Origin: Lustribacter sp965277075
GTDB taxonomy: Bacteria; Vulcanimicrobiota; Vulcanimicrobiia; Vulcanimicrobiales; Vulcanimicrobiaceae
Length of the DNA: 64,000 nt
Assembly (NCBI GenBank): GCA_965277075.1
Contig: OZ255707.1
Location: 3,348,001 to 3,412,000, forward strand
Reading direction: 5' to 3'
In this document: positions 26,636-35,046 of the stretch, piece by piece
How the letters are laid out: each line of letters opens with the position of its first letter
How positions within the stretch are numbered: position 1 is the first letter of the stretch
Notes under the pieces: generated by a model
Database searches by the model: none
The model's input: the letters and a program-made list of their open reading frames with translations, nothing else
Told to the model about the DNA's origin: nothing
Translations under genes and position numbers: made by a program

Positions 26636-28034
26636 TGGGCAAGTCGCTCGATGTCCGCCACGCGCTGACACGATTGCGACCGTTTTTTTTCGCCATGTAG
26701 AGCGCTTCGTCGGCGTGCCGCACCAAATCGTCGGCGCCTTCGCCCGGCTGACGCGCGGCGACGCCGACGCTGACCGAGAGAAGACCGCCGTTCGGCGCGC
26801 GAATCCCGGTGGCCAGCACCGTGTTGCGAATCCGCTCGGCGACGGCGGCGGCGCCTTCGAGTGTCGTATCTTCGAGGATGACGACAAACTCTTCGCCACC
26901 GTAGCGCGCTGCGAAGTCGCCGCTGCGATCGACGGAGTCGGCGATCGCTTGGGCGATGCCGTGGAGCGCGTCGTCGCCCTTCTGATGACCGAAGGCGTCG
27001 TTGTACAGCTTGAACCGGTCGATGTCGATCATGGCTACCGCGAGCACACTCGAGCGACGACCCGCACTGCCGAACGCGCGTGCGAACTCTTCGTCGAAGC
27101 GCCGCCGGTTCGGCAACCCCGTCAAGATGTCGGTATGTGCTTCGCCTTCAAGCACGTCGGCGCGCGTGACGAGCGCGGCATACATCTGCGCGGCTTGCTG
27201 CAGGAGGATGCCCAAAGCGGCGACCGTCGCGAGGAGGATGACGATGCGCGACGCGTACCAGCCCAACGTGAAGCGTGTCGAGCCGGCGATCGTGAGGTAC
27301 ACGTCGACGATCATTGCGAACGCCACGACGGCGAGCCACAGGTCGAGGACGGTCGCCGACTTTCGCCGCTGTAGCGTTGCCACGACGACGCCGAGCGCGA
27401 GCGCGACGACGACGGGCACCATGACGTCGAGATAGAACGGTGTCCAATGGTTGTGTTCGAACGTCGTCGGCAATCCGTCGAGCCAAATCGCCGCCGGCGT
27501 GTAGACGACGTAGACGGCCGCCATAACGACGACGATCGTGCGCGCGCGCCGTTGCATTGCCGGATCGGCGCGGTCCGGACGCCGCAAAAGCCCGAAGGCG
27601 AGCATCGAGCCGAGTAATCCGACGTGCCACGAAAGCCACAACAGACCGTTCGTCGCAGGGCTGGCTCGCACGAAGTCGGCGAGCGGCACGACCATGCGCG
27701 GATACAGCAGTGCGTACGGCAGCATCGTTGCTGAAGCGTAGAAGAAGCCCGCGGCCAAGACGACGGTCGGCATTGAGCCGAGCGCGCGCGCTTGAAAAAG
27801 CAGCAACAGCGCGGTGATCGTCGTCGCCATGATCGACGCGGCCAAGATCATCGCGAAAAGCGGGTACGACGGCGCAAGCGGCATCGTAGCGAACGGCGTG
27901 ACGGCGATGGCCGCGAAGACGAAGGCGAGCGCCGACGCAAAGGCGCCACGCCGTTCGCTTACGCCGGCGGCCCATTCGCTGGGGCCGAGATTGGTCGCCA
28001 CAGGTGGCAGGTTCGGCGCCCGCAGCCGTGCCAC
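26625..28034 (-). CDS. membrane-bound GGDEF diguanylate cyclase
   Basis: A 469-residue protein. The N-terminal 290 residues contain about eight hydrophobic segments, a MASE-like membrane sensor of unknown ligand. A GGDEF domain follows (TDILTGLPNRRRFDEE at its start). The active-site sequence is RYGGEEF, an accepted active variant, so c-di-GMP synthesis is likely. No EAL or HD-GYP partner is adjacent. GTG 28034 is the first plausible start; ribosome-binding signal weak. Confidence 0.9.
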   Translation of the reverse strand: MARLRAPNLPPVATNLGPSEWAAGVSERRGAFASALAFVFAAIAVTPFATMPLAPSYPLFAMILAASIMATTITALLLLFQARALGSMPTVVLAAGFFYASATMLPYALLYPRMVVPLADFVRASPATNGLLWLSWHVGLLGSMLAFGLLRRPDRADPAMQRRARTIVVVMAAVYVVYTPAAIWLDGLPTTFEHNHWTPFYLDVMVPVVVALALGVVVATLQRRKSATVLDLWLAVVAFAMIVDVYLTIAGSTRFTLGWYASRIVILLATVAALGILLQQAAQMYAALVTRADVLEGEAHTDILTGLPNRRRFDEEFARAFGSAGRRSSVLAVAMIDIDRFKLYNDAFGHQKGDDALHGIAQAIADSVDRSGDFAARYGGEEFVVILEDTTLEGAAAVAERIRNTVLATGIRAPNGGLLSVSVGVAARQPGEGADDLVRHADEALYMAKKNGRNRVSAWRTSSDLPISG

Positions 28035-28064
28035 CTAAGGGTCTTTTGGATCACAAAGGATGCG

Positions 28065-29480
28065 TCAGGGATGCGTCATCTCGGCCGGGATGACGAATTT
28101 ATCGAAGTCACTCGAACTCACGTAGCCGAGTTCGAGTGCGGTCTCCTTGAGATTCTTGTTCTCGTGGTTGGCTTTTTTTGCAATCTCGGCCGCCTTGTCG
28201 TAGCCGATGTGCGGCGCGAGCGCCGTCACAAGCATCAACGACTCGGCGAGATATTTGGCGATCACCGGTTCGTTCGCTTCAAGCCCTTCGACGGCGTGTT
28301 CGCGGAACGAACGGCAGACATCGCGCAAGAGCGTCGTCGACTGCAAGAAATTCAGGATCATTACCGGGTTGAAGACGTTGAGTTCGAAGTTGCCCTGCGA
28401 ACCCGCGAACGAGATCGCCGTGTCGTTTCCGAAGACTTGGACGGCAACCATCGTCATCGCTTCGGATTGCGTCGGATTGACCTTGCCCGGCATGATCGAC
28501 GAACCGGGCTCGTTCTCCGGCAATACCAATTCGCCGATGCCGGCACGCGGACCCGACGCGAGCCACCGGATATCGTTGGCGATCTTCATCAGCGCCGCCG
28601 CAAGCGTCTTGAGCGCGCCCGACGCGTAGACGACTTCGTCATGCGACGCGAGCGCCGCAAACTTATTGGGGTGCGAACGGAACGGCAAGCCGGTGAGTTC
28701 CGCGATCTTACGCGCGGCACGCTCTGCAAACTCGGGATGCGCGTTGAGGCCCGTGCCTACGGCCGTGCCGCCGATCGCGAGATCGTAGAGGCCGTCGAGC
28801 GTTTCGCGACAGCGTGCGACGCAGCGGTCGAGTTGACTGACGTAGCCCGAGAATTCTTGTCCGAGCGTGAGCGGGGTTGCATCTTGTAGATGCGTGCGGC
28901 CGACTTTCACGAGCGTCGACCACTCTTGCGCCTTCGCGTCGAGTGCGTCGCGCAGCCGTTCTACCGACGGAATCAATGCATCCATCGCCGCGGCCGCAGC
29001 CATATGCATCGCGGTCGGAAACGTGTCGTTCGACGACTGCGACATATTGACGTGGTCGTTCGGATGGATCGGCTTTTTCGAACCCATCTCACCGCCGGCG
29101 AGCTCGATCGCACGGTTGGAGATCACTTCGTTCACGTTCATGTTCGTCTGTGTGCCGCTGCCCGTTTGCCACACGCGTAACGGAAAGTGCTCGGCGTGTT
29201 TTCCCGCGATGACTTCGTCGGAGGCCGCGACGATGAAACGCCGTTTTTCATCGTCGAGTTTGCCGAGATCGTGATTCACGAGTGCGGCGGCCTTCTTGAG
29301 AATCGCCATCGCCTTAATAACTTCGGGCGGCATCACGTCGGAGCCGATGTCGAAGTGGATCAGCGAACGTGCCGATTGAGCGCCGTAATATTTATCGGCC
29401 GGCACCTCGATCTTGCCCATGCTGTCGGATTCGGTGCGTGTTGACGTGCCGTTGAGCGTCGTGCTCATCATGCTCCCCAT
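28065..29480 (-). CDS. fumC: class II fumarate hydratase
   Basis: Iron-independent cytosolic fumarase that interconverts fumarate and malate in the TCA cycle; about 471 residues. Landmarks are the substrate-binding stretch QTGSGTQTNMNVNEV, the HPNDHVNMSQSSND segment, the catalytic His loop GRTHLQDATP, and the superfamily signature GSSIMPGKVNP. This distinguishes it from aspartase and argininosuccinate lyase mainly by the fumarase-type spacing and the adjoining SEAMTMV. Starts at ATG 29480, 29471 or 29468 are close together; GGGGAG precedes the last. The divergent TPR gene begins at 29585. Confidence 0.93.
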   Translation of the reverse strand: MGSMMSTTLNGTSTRTESDSMGKIEVPADKYYGAQSARSLIHFDIGSDVMPPEVIKAMAILKKAAALVNHDLGKLDDEKRRFIVAASDEVIAGKHAEHFPLRVWQTGSGTQTNMNVNEVISNRAIELAGGEMGSKKPIHPNDHVNMSQSSNDTFPTAMHMAAAAAMDALIPSVERLRDALDAKAQEWSTLVKVGRTHLQDATPLTLGQEFSGYVSQLDRCVARCRETLDGLYDLAIGGTAVGTGLNAHPEFAERAARKIAELTGLPFRSHPNKFAALASHDEVVYASGALKTLAAALMKIANDIRWLASGPRAGIGELVLPENEPGSSIMPGKVNPTQSEAMTMVAVQVFGNDTAISFAGSQGNFELNVFNPVMILNFLQSTTLLRDVCRSFREHAVEGLEANEPVIAKYLAESLMLVTALAPHIGYDKAAEIAKKANHENKNLKETALELGYVSSSDFDKFVIPAEMTHP

Positions 29481-29535
29481 GTGTTCGGTGGATTCGGATG
29501 TGTCCGACCACTCCGCGATCAGCGCGATGTTCCCC

Positions 29536-29563
29536 TCGACGATTTTTGTCGGCCTGCTATACT
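29536..29563 (+). promoter_or_regulatory. predicted promoter of the TPR gene
   Basis: TCGACG (29536-29541), a 16-base spacer, then TATACT (29558-29563). This matches sigma-70-type -35/-10 elements fairly well and is rare in such GC-rich sequence. A strong ribosome-binding site GGAGGGG (29573-29579) follows, 5 bases before the ATG. Confidence 0.55.
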
Positions 29564-29584
29564 TGACGGACCGGAGGGGCCGCA

Positions 29585-30727
29585 ATGCGTCGTTGGCGAG
29601 CGTTGATCGTCCTGAGCGCGGCCCTTGTCCTCACGAGCGGCCCGGCGACCGCGAGCGCGCCGGCGCCGAACCCCGCCGTCGGCTTCGCGCGTGCACGCGA
29701 ACTCGCCGACGACGCCGCGGGTGCGGTCGACGATCTGCGCGCCTATCTGAGCGACCACCCGCGCGACGTCGACGCGAATCGGTTGCTCGGCGATTGCCTC
29801 TTTCGTCTGCGCCGTGAACGGCCGGCCGAGGAGGCCTGGAAGGCCGCTCTCGTTGCTGATCCGGACGACGGCGAAACCCGTACCCGGCTTGGGGCGCTGT
29901 ATACCGCCCAAAACCGGCTGCCGGAAGCGGTTGTGATGTACGAACGCGTGTTGCCCAACGCCGTCGCCGCCGACGCGCTCGTCGGCCTCCACACACGGCT
30001 CGGAGACGTGCGGCGGTTTCTCGACGAGGTCGAGGCCTGGGTCGAGCACGAGCCGCGCAATCCCGATGCGCTGGTGCTGGCGGCGGCGGTATTGCGCGCA
30101 GACCACCAGCACCTTGCGGCGCTGAGCTACTACTCGCAACTGGTCAGTCTGCGTCGCGGCCGATGCGACGATCTCGTTGCCCGCGCGAACGACCTGCTCG
30201 CGCTTCACCGCTATACCGAGGCCGTCGCCGATCTCGAGAGCTGCCTCAGTGTCGAGCCGGACTCCTACGAGGCGTTGGCATCCCTCGGTGCTGCTTATCT
30301 CAACCGGAACGACGCCGCTTCGGCGGCCGTTTGGACGCAACGGGCGCTGAGCCGCAATCCGAACGGCGTGCAGGCGCTGATCGTCCGCGGCCTGCTCGAG
30401 GACGCCTCGGGCGAGATCGAAGCCGCGATGCGCGACGACCAGGCCGCCATCGCCGCCGATCCGATGCGCTCCGAGGGGTACGGCAACTTCGCCTTCGCCC
30501 TGCTGGAACGCGGCGACCTCGCGGTCGCCGAGCAGACCCTTGCAGACGGACTGCACGCAGCCCCTGATAATCCGCGACTCCATTATTTGCTCGCGCGGAC
30601 CTTCCAACTCGAACGTAAACCGATTGCCTTGACGCGCGCCGAATATCAGGCGGCACTCTCGTGCGACGATGCGCGCGTCGTGCGTGCCGCTCGCGCAGCG
30701 CTCGACACGTTGGCGTCGTTGCGCTAA
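29585..30727 (+). CDS. secreted or periplasmic TPR-repeat protein
   Basis: A 380-residue protein. An N-terminal signal peptide (RALIVLSAALVLTSGPATASA) is followed by tetratricopeptide-type helix pairs throughout, for example NRLLGDCLFRLRRERPAEEA, AWVEHEPRNPDALVLAAAV and ALASLGAAYLNRNDAASAA. TPRs mediate protein-protein contact, so a scaffold role outside the cytoplasm is likely but the partner is unknown. The start is supported by GGAGGGG 5 bases upstream. Confidence 0.85.
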   Translation: MRRWRALIVLSAALVLTSGPATASAPAPNPAVGFARARELADDAAGAVDDLRAYLSDHPRDVDANRLLGDCLFRLRRERPAEEAWKAALVADPDDGETRTRLGALYTAQNRLPEAVVMYERVLPNAVAADALVGLHTRLGDVRRFLDEVEAWVEHEPRNPDALVLAAAVLRADHQHLAALSYYSQLVSLRRGRCDDLVARANDLLALHRYTEAVADLESCLSVEPDSYEALASLGAAYLNRNDAASAAVWTQRALSRNPNGVQALIVRGLLEDASGEIEAAMRDDQAAIAADPMRSEGYGNFAFALLERGDLAVAEQTLADGLHAAPDNPRLHYLLARTFQLERKPIALTRAEYQAALSCDDARVVRAARAALDTLASLR

Positions 30728-30815
30728 TTCAGTAAAGTTTGCGCGTGAATCGCTTGACGCTGCTTTAACGCCAGATTCACGAAGTAGCGTGATTGGTAAG
30801 AACGTCTTTCAACGA

Positions 30816-30844
30816 TAGACGTAACTTTTTCCGTTCGCTACGAT
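30816..30844 (+). promoter_or_regulatory. possible promoter of the DUF11-like gene
   Basis: TAGACG (30816-30821), a 17-base spacer and TACGAT (30839-30844). Both match sigma-70-type hexamers at 4 of 6 positions. Transcription from here would start close to the hairpin at 30850-30878. Modest confidence because the match is partial. Confidence 0.4.
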
Positions 30845-30849
30845 ATTTG

Positions 30850-30878
30850 GCTCCCCGCTTGCCGTTGCGGCAAGGAGC
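30850..30878 (+). other. 5' leader hairpin
   Basis: CTTGCCG-TTG-CGGCAAG (30858-30874) is a perfect 7-bp stem with a 3-base loop, extended by an outer GCTC/GAGC pairing with a 5' bulge. It ends 25 bases before the GGAG ribosome-binding site of the next gene. No T-run follows, so it is not an ordinary terminator. It could stabilise the leader or regulate the gene. Confidence 0.5.
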
Positions 30879-30915
30879 AGAGCGGCTATCTCAGTGCGAC
30901 ACGGAGCATGTATCA

Positions 30916-31506
30916 ATGCGTCGATTTTTTGCAGTACTTTTTCTCGGCGGTGCGTTTGCATCGCTGGGCGCAGTCGCATCGGCGCGGCCGGTGGTTGCGC
31001 TCCAACTTTCGGCGGCCATTGTGCGCCATGCGGCGGACGGCAGCATAAAGCTCGTTCCGGCAAACGGCGCCGTGCTCAAAGCTGACGACATCGTTCGCTA
31101 CGATATCGTCGCAATCAACACCGGTGACCGTCCGGCCGAGGGTATCCGCCCGGTCGACGCGGTTCCCGCCGGAACAACCTTCGTCGCCGGTAGCGCGAGC
31201 GGCGGCCGTACCATCGAGTTTTCGCTTGACCACGGCAAGACATGGTCGGTCGCGCCGATGGTCGTGGTCCATGAGAAGGACGGCGACAAACGGGTGAAGG
31301 CAGATCCGTCGACGTACACGGCGATTCGCTGGACGGCGCTTTCACCGCTGAAGCCGGGCGCGAGCGCGACGCTGTTGGCGCTGCTTACCGTTTCGTTCGC
31401 CGGCGTATTGGTGCCGCCGTCGTTTGCGGAACCGCTCCCGACCGCCAACCCCCATACGCCGACGACGATTCAGGGTAGCGTAAGCGTCACCGGGAATGTG
31501 AAATGA
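30916..31506 (+). CDS. secreted DUF11-like single-domain protein
   Basis: A 196-residue protein with an N-terminal export signal (RRFFAVLFLGGAFASLGAVA). The mature part is one beta-sandwich resembling DUF11/conserved-repeat domains, with the phrases VRYDIVAINTGDRPAEGI and VPAGTTFVAGSA. Such domains occur in surface proteins and usually in tandem; a lone copy is less typical. ATG 30916 is chosen over an earlier in-frame start because GGAG (30903-30906) and the signal peptide fit. Function unknown. Confidence 0.72.
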   Translation: MRRFFAVLFLGGAFASLGAVASARPVVALQLSAAIVRHAADGSIKLVPANGAVLKADDIVRYDIVAINTGDRPAEGIRPVDAVPAGTTFVAGSASGGRTIEFSLDHGKTWSVAPMVVVHEKDGDKRVKADPSTYTAIRWTALSPLKPGASATLLALLTVSFAGVLVPPSFAEPLPTANPHTPTTIQGSVSVTGNVK

Positions 31507-31524
31507 CGGTCGAACCGGTCGATA

Positions 31525-32547
31525 ATGGCTCAGATCGTCGCCGCGATGTGCACGTCTCACACACCGTTCATGCTCTCGACGCTCGACCGCTGGGAACAGA
31601 CGCGAACGCTCCGCGCCGGCGCCGGCGGCTTCGACGCGAACGTGCCGTCCGAATCGCGCGAGGACATGGTCGCGAAAGCGGCGCGCATCGCGGCGGGCCG
31701 CGCGACGCTGAGCGACGTGCTTCGCAGCGCGGCGCCCGACGTGTTGGTGATCTTCGGGGACGATCAACTCGAACAGTTTAAACTCGCCAACTTTCCGGCG
31801 CTGAGCATCTACACCGGCTCCTCGTTCAGCGGCTTCACGATCTCGCCGCTGGACGGACCGCCGTTTCCCGGCGATTGGCCGCCGCGCCCCCGAACGCCCG
31901 AGCATTGGCAAACGGTGCCCGGCTCGCCGGACCTCGCGAAAGCGTTGCTGATGCGGCTCACGGCGCTCGGTTTCGACATGGCGTTCAGCACGCAACTCAC
32001 TGATCCCGAGCACGGCATGGGACACGCCGTCATGCGTGCGCATACGCTGCTCGACACCGGCTTTTCAATTCCGACGGTGCCGATTTGGATCAACTGCTAT
32101 TATGGTCCGCAACCGACCGCGCAGCGTTGTTACGATCTGGGCCGCGCCGTGCGTGAAACGATCGACGCGCTTCCCGGCAATTTGCGGGTTGCGATCGTGG
32201 GTTCGGGCGGCTTGTGGCACACGCCGGGCGCGCAAAAATCGATTCTCGACGAAGAATTCGACCGCGCCATTCTCGCTAGCGTGACGACCGGCGACGCGCG
32301 CGCAATGGCCGCAACGTTCGACACGTATCCGGTCGTCTACGATCCGCTCGATGCGCGGAGCGTGAAAGACGCGAGCGGCGGAACGGGAATCGTCACCGGG
32401 CTCGGCAGCGGCACCGGCGAGACGCGTAACTGGATCGCGGCAGCGGCATCGGTCGACGGCGTTCCGGGGAAGGTCGTCGACTACGTTCCGGTCTACGCGT
32501 CGCCCGTGGGCATCGCGTTTGCGTATTGGCCGCTCAACGAATTGTGA
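31525..32547 (+). CDS. LigB-type class III extradiol dioxygenase family protein
   Basis: A 340-residue member of the LigB superfamily, the catalytic subunit of protocatechuate 4,5-dioxygenase-like enzymes that open catechol-type rings. The first iron-ligand region CTSHTP is present (His12). The second region reads VIFGDDQLEQF, with Gln81 where classical LigB has His. GLWHTPG near residue 230 carries another conserved His. The LigA-like small subunit is not nearby. The substrate could be an aromatic diol or a non-aromatic analogue; the changed ligand makes classical activity uncertain. The start follows the DUF11-like gene by 18 bases. Confidence 0.78.
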   Translation: MAQIVAAMCTSHTPFMLSTLDRWEQTRTLRAGAGGFDANVPSESREDMVAKAARIAAGRATLSDVLRSAAPDVLVIFGDDQLEQFKLANFPALSIYTGSSFSGFTISPLDGPPFPGDWPPRPRTPEHWQTVPGSPDLAKALLMRLTALGFDMAFSTQLTDPEHGMGHAVMRAHTLLDTGFSIPTVPIWINCYYGPQPTAQRCYDLGRAVRETIDALPGNLRVAIVGSGGLWHTPGAQKSILDEEFDRAILASVTTGDARAMAATFDTYPVVYDPLDARSVKDASGGTGIVTGLGSGTGETRNWIAAAASVDGVPGKVVDYVPVYASPVGIAFAYWPLNEL

Positions 32548-33286
32548 GACGCAACGAATACGGATGGGGTGTGTCCGTTTGAGCCTCGACGTGGAAGCGA
32601 TACGCTCCGGAAGCCGGCAGCGTCGTCGCGATGCCCGGCTTGAGGTCGATCGCTTTGTCGCCACGGTACAACGTGAGTGTCAACGTGTCGCGCGCGTGAA
32701 TCGCATCGACGGTCAGCTGCTGCCCGCGCTGCGCGCTGAACTCGTACTCGTCGTACCAATCCTGCGCGGACGAACCATGCAGCATGACGGAGGACGTTCC
32801 GGGTGCAAACCGCACGGGCACGTCGACCAACTTGCGCGCGCCGAGGTCGGCCCGCACGATCCACGTATGCAACGTCGCATACCGACCGTCGCGGAAGATG
32901 TCCTCGGTCTCGAAATACGTTTCGGCGTTGTCGCGCGCCCGTTCGATCAAATTTGGTAGCGGCTTCGCCGTGCCGGCTCTCCGAATCTCGGTTGCGTATG
33001 TCGAGAGCAAGGTCTCCGATCGTTCCCCGTCGCGTGCGAGGACGAAGAACGGACAGTTGGCGCCGTTGCCGCACAAACAGGCGCCGCCACGGACGCCGGT
33101 GAGAATCACGCGCTTTCCGCCGAATTGACCGAGCGCCGTGAAGTCGCTGTTCGCAAGGGCACCATTGAGTTCGGCCTGCGTGCAGTCGATGTCATGATTC
33201 GCGCGGAGCGCTTGCAATACGGCCTGACGATCGGATCCGACCGACGTCGCGGCGATGACCGCCGCGACGATCGATGCACGAATCAT
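32534..33286 (-). CDS. predicted exported protein with Cys cluster, unknown function
   Basis: A 250-residue protein with a short hydrophobic N-terminus (IRASIVAAVIAATSVG) that may be an export signal. A Cys-rich stretch GGACLCGNGANCPFFVL lies near residue 68. The C-terminal 100 residues look like a beta-sandwich (LTVDAIHARDTLTLTLYRGD), a pre-peptidase-like or jelly-roll pattern. I do not recognise the family. Its ATG overlaps the RidA stop, so it is translationally coupled to RidA, and its 3' end overlaps the convergent dioxygenase. Confidence 0.68.
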   Translation of the reverse strand: MIRASIVAAVIAATSVGSDRQAVLQALRANHDIDCTQAELNGALANSDFTALGQFGGKRVILTGVRGGACLCGNGANCPFFVLARDGERSETLLSTYATEIRRAGTAKPLPNLIERARDNAETYFETEDIFRDGRYATLHTWIVRADLGARKLVDVPVRFAPGTSSVMLHGSSAQDWYDEYEFSAQRGQQLTVDAIHARDTLTLTLYRGDKAIDLKPGIATTLPASGAYRFHVEAQTDTPHPYSLRLTIR

Positions 33287-33696
33287 CGCGACATCGCGAT
33301 CGCCTCGATCTCGACGTTCGCACCGAGCGGCAACGCTGCGACCGCTACCGTCGAGCGCGCCGGCGGGAGGTGCGGAAAAAACGCAGCGTACGCCGCATTG
33401 ACGGTCGGGAAATCATTCATGTCGACGAGAAAGATCGTCGTCTTAACGATCATTCGAAGCGACGAACCTCCGGCTTCGAGAACAGCGGTCAAGTTCTGGA
33501 GCGCCTGCTGCGTTTGTGCCGCGACGCCGCCGCCGACGAGGGTTCCCGTTGCCGGATCGAGACCGACCTGCCCGCTGCAAAACATCATGCCGTTCGCGCG
33601 AATCGCTTGACTGTACGGCCCGATCGGAGAAGGCGCGTGCTGCGAGAGCACCGCTATCGCAGCACCCGCCTCCGGTGTGTTGTCGACTGGATGCAT
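33283..33696 (-). CDS. RidA/YjgF/YER057c/UK114 family protein
   Basis: A 137-residue trimeric-fold protein. The family blocks are APSPIGPYSQAI near the start, SGQVGLDP, and the conserved Arg in PPARSTVAV followed by VEIEAIA at the C terminus. RidA-type proteins hydrolyse reactive enamine/imine intermediates produced by PLP enzymes. The Arg that binds the substrate carboxylate is present, so it is plausibly active. It overlaps the downstream unknown gene. Which PLP enzyme it protects is not evident, though a PLP decarboxylase lies 1.3 kb away. Confidence 0.88.
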   Translation of the reverse strand: MHPVDNTPEAGAAIAVLSQHAPSPIGPYSQAIRANGMMFCSGQVGLDPATGTLVGGGVAAQTQQALQNLTAVLEAGGSSLRMIVKTTIFLVDMNDFPTVNAAYAAFFPHLPPARSTVAVAALPLGANVEIEAIAMSR

Positions 33697-33708
33697 TCCT
33701 CTCGACGC

Positions 33709-34746
33709 TTAGACGCCGGCCGTCTGTGGTTCGGGCGGCGACATCGTGCCCTTGTAGCGCATCGGCTCTTCCTCGACGCCGAAGTTCGTGGTCGTCAATT
33801 CAGCCACGCGCGCAAGTTCGTCGGCCGTGAGGGACGGGGTTCCCGGTGCTCCGGCGAATTCGCGCAACTGATCGCGGTCGTAGATGTTGGGTAACGTCGA
33901 GACGGTGCGCGGGTTCGCGAGGAGCCATTGTAGCGCAGCTTGGCCGAGCGTGCGTTGCGGCGTCTCGAGGAACCGCAGCGTTTCGATTTTCCGGACGCCG
34001 TTGACGAGCCAAGACTTTGGACGATGGCTGCGATGATCGCTTTTCTCAAACGTCGTGTCGACGGTGTATTTTCCCTCGAGCATCCCCGACGAGTGCGGAA
34101 CGCGAATGACGAATCCCGTATCCGTAGCGGCGTTGTCGGCCGCGTCGATCATTGCATTGCCCGGGAACTGTTCGAGGATGTTTTGAATCATCTGGATCGA
34201 CGTTACGCCGGCTTGTGCGGCTTCGATACCTTCATACAGCCAACCGATGGCGGGACCGAGCGCGACGCCCCACGCGCGAATTTTGCCCTCGCGCACGAAA
34301 TCGTCGAGCAAGGCCGCGAGTTCGCCGTCCCGAACCTGATCGAGATGGGCGTTATGCATCTGCCAGAGATCGATGTAGTCCGTCTCAAGCCGCTGCAGCG
34401 ATTGCTCGAGCGCGTAACGAACGAACTTCGGCGAAAAGTCTGCCGGTATTTCTTGCTGTCCTTTGCGTTCGCCGGAATAGTTATACCAGTCGTAACCGAA
34501 CTTCGTGGCGTATACGACCTCGCTGCGGCGCAGCTTGAACGCTTTCGCGAGTTGCACTTCGCTACGCCCGTTCCCGTACGTATCGGCGGCATCGAAGAAC
34601 GTCACGCCGAGACCGAGGGCCTCGTGCATGATGGTGACCGCGTCGTCGTCGGTCATCTCTCCCCACCAGCCCGTCGAAGTCGTCCAGAGGCCGAAGCCGA
34701 CCTCGCTGACCGTAATGTCGGTATTGGGATACGTGCGATACTTCAT
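33709..34746 (-). CDS. aldo/keto reductase
   Basis: A 345-residue NAD(P)H-dependent TIM-barrel oxidoreductase. The catalytic tetrad is visible: Asp and Tyr in FFDAADTYGNGRSE, Lys in VVYATKFGYD, and His in WQMHNAH. The length and the GFGLWTTSTGWWG loop fit the AKR families 11-13 more than the 1-5 families. ATG 34746 is preceded by GAGGG at good spacing; the longer frame upstream is rejected. Substrate unknown. Confidence 0.9.
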   Translation of the reverse strand: MKYRTYPNTDITVSEVGFGLWTTSTGWWGEMTDDDAVTIMHEALGLGVTFFDAADTYGNGRSEVQLAKAFKLRRSEVVYATKFGYDWYNYSGERKGQQEIPADFSPKFVRYALEQSLQRLETDYIDLWQMHNAHLDQVRDGELAALLDDFVREGKIRAWGVALGPAIGWLYEGIEAAQAGVTSIQMIQNILEQFPGNAMIDAADNAATDTGFVIRVPHSSGMLEGKYTVDTTFEKSDHRSHRPKSWLVNGVRKIETLRFLETPQRTLGQAALQWLLANPRTVSTLPNIYDRDQLREFAGAPGTPSLTADELARVAELTTTNFGVEEEPMRYKGTMSPPEPQTAGV

Positions 34747-34827
34747 AAAGGTTCCCTCGGCTGCGTTGCGCTGCGCTGCGTTTCGCGACCGCGGAACGAC
34801 GCCCTTGCATCGGGCGTCGGATAGGGC

Positions 34828-35046
34828 ATGGTAGGGAACGGTGTGGAAGCGATTCGTCGCTTTGCCGGTCACGATGTTCGCGTTCGGATGCACGACGGAG
34901 CCACATTCTCGGGTCGTTTACGCACCGAGTTGTTATCCGATCAATCCCTGAGCGTCTTCATCGCGCGTCACGCAGGCGAAGGCGTGACGATCTATATCGA
35001 CCAAATCGCGGACATCGTGCCGATCGAACGACCCGCGGTCCCGTGA
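34828..35046 (+). CDS. small beta-rich protein, possibly Sm-like
   Basis: A 72-residue protein coupled to the downstream decarboxylase by a GTGA overlap. The pattern GHDVRVRMHDGATFSGRLR followed by VTIYIDQIADIVPI looks like the strands of an Sm/Hfq-like small barrel, but this is a visual resemblance only. GTG 34843 with AGGG upstream is an alternative start that would shorten it by five residues. Function unknown. Confidence 0.6.
   Translation: MVGNGVEAIRRFAGHDVRVRMHDGATFSGRLRTELLSDQSLSVFIARHAGEGVTIYIDQIADIVPIERPAVP

Noticed and set aside
26683..26690. T-run after nuoN considered as an intrinsic terminator
   Set aside because: It lies inside the convergent GGDEF gene and only a weak 5-bp stem precedes it.
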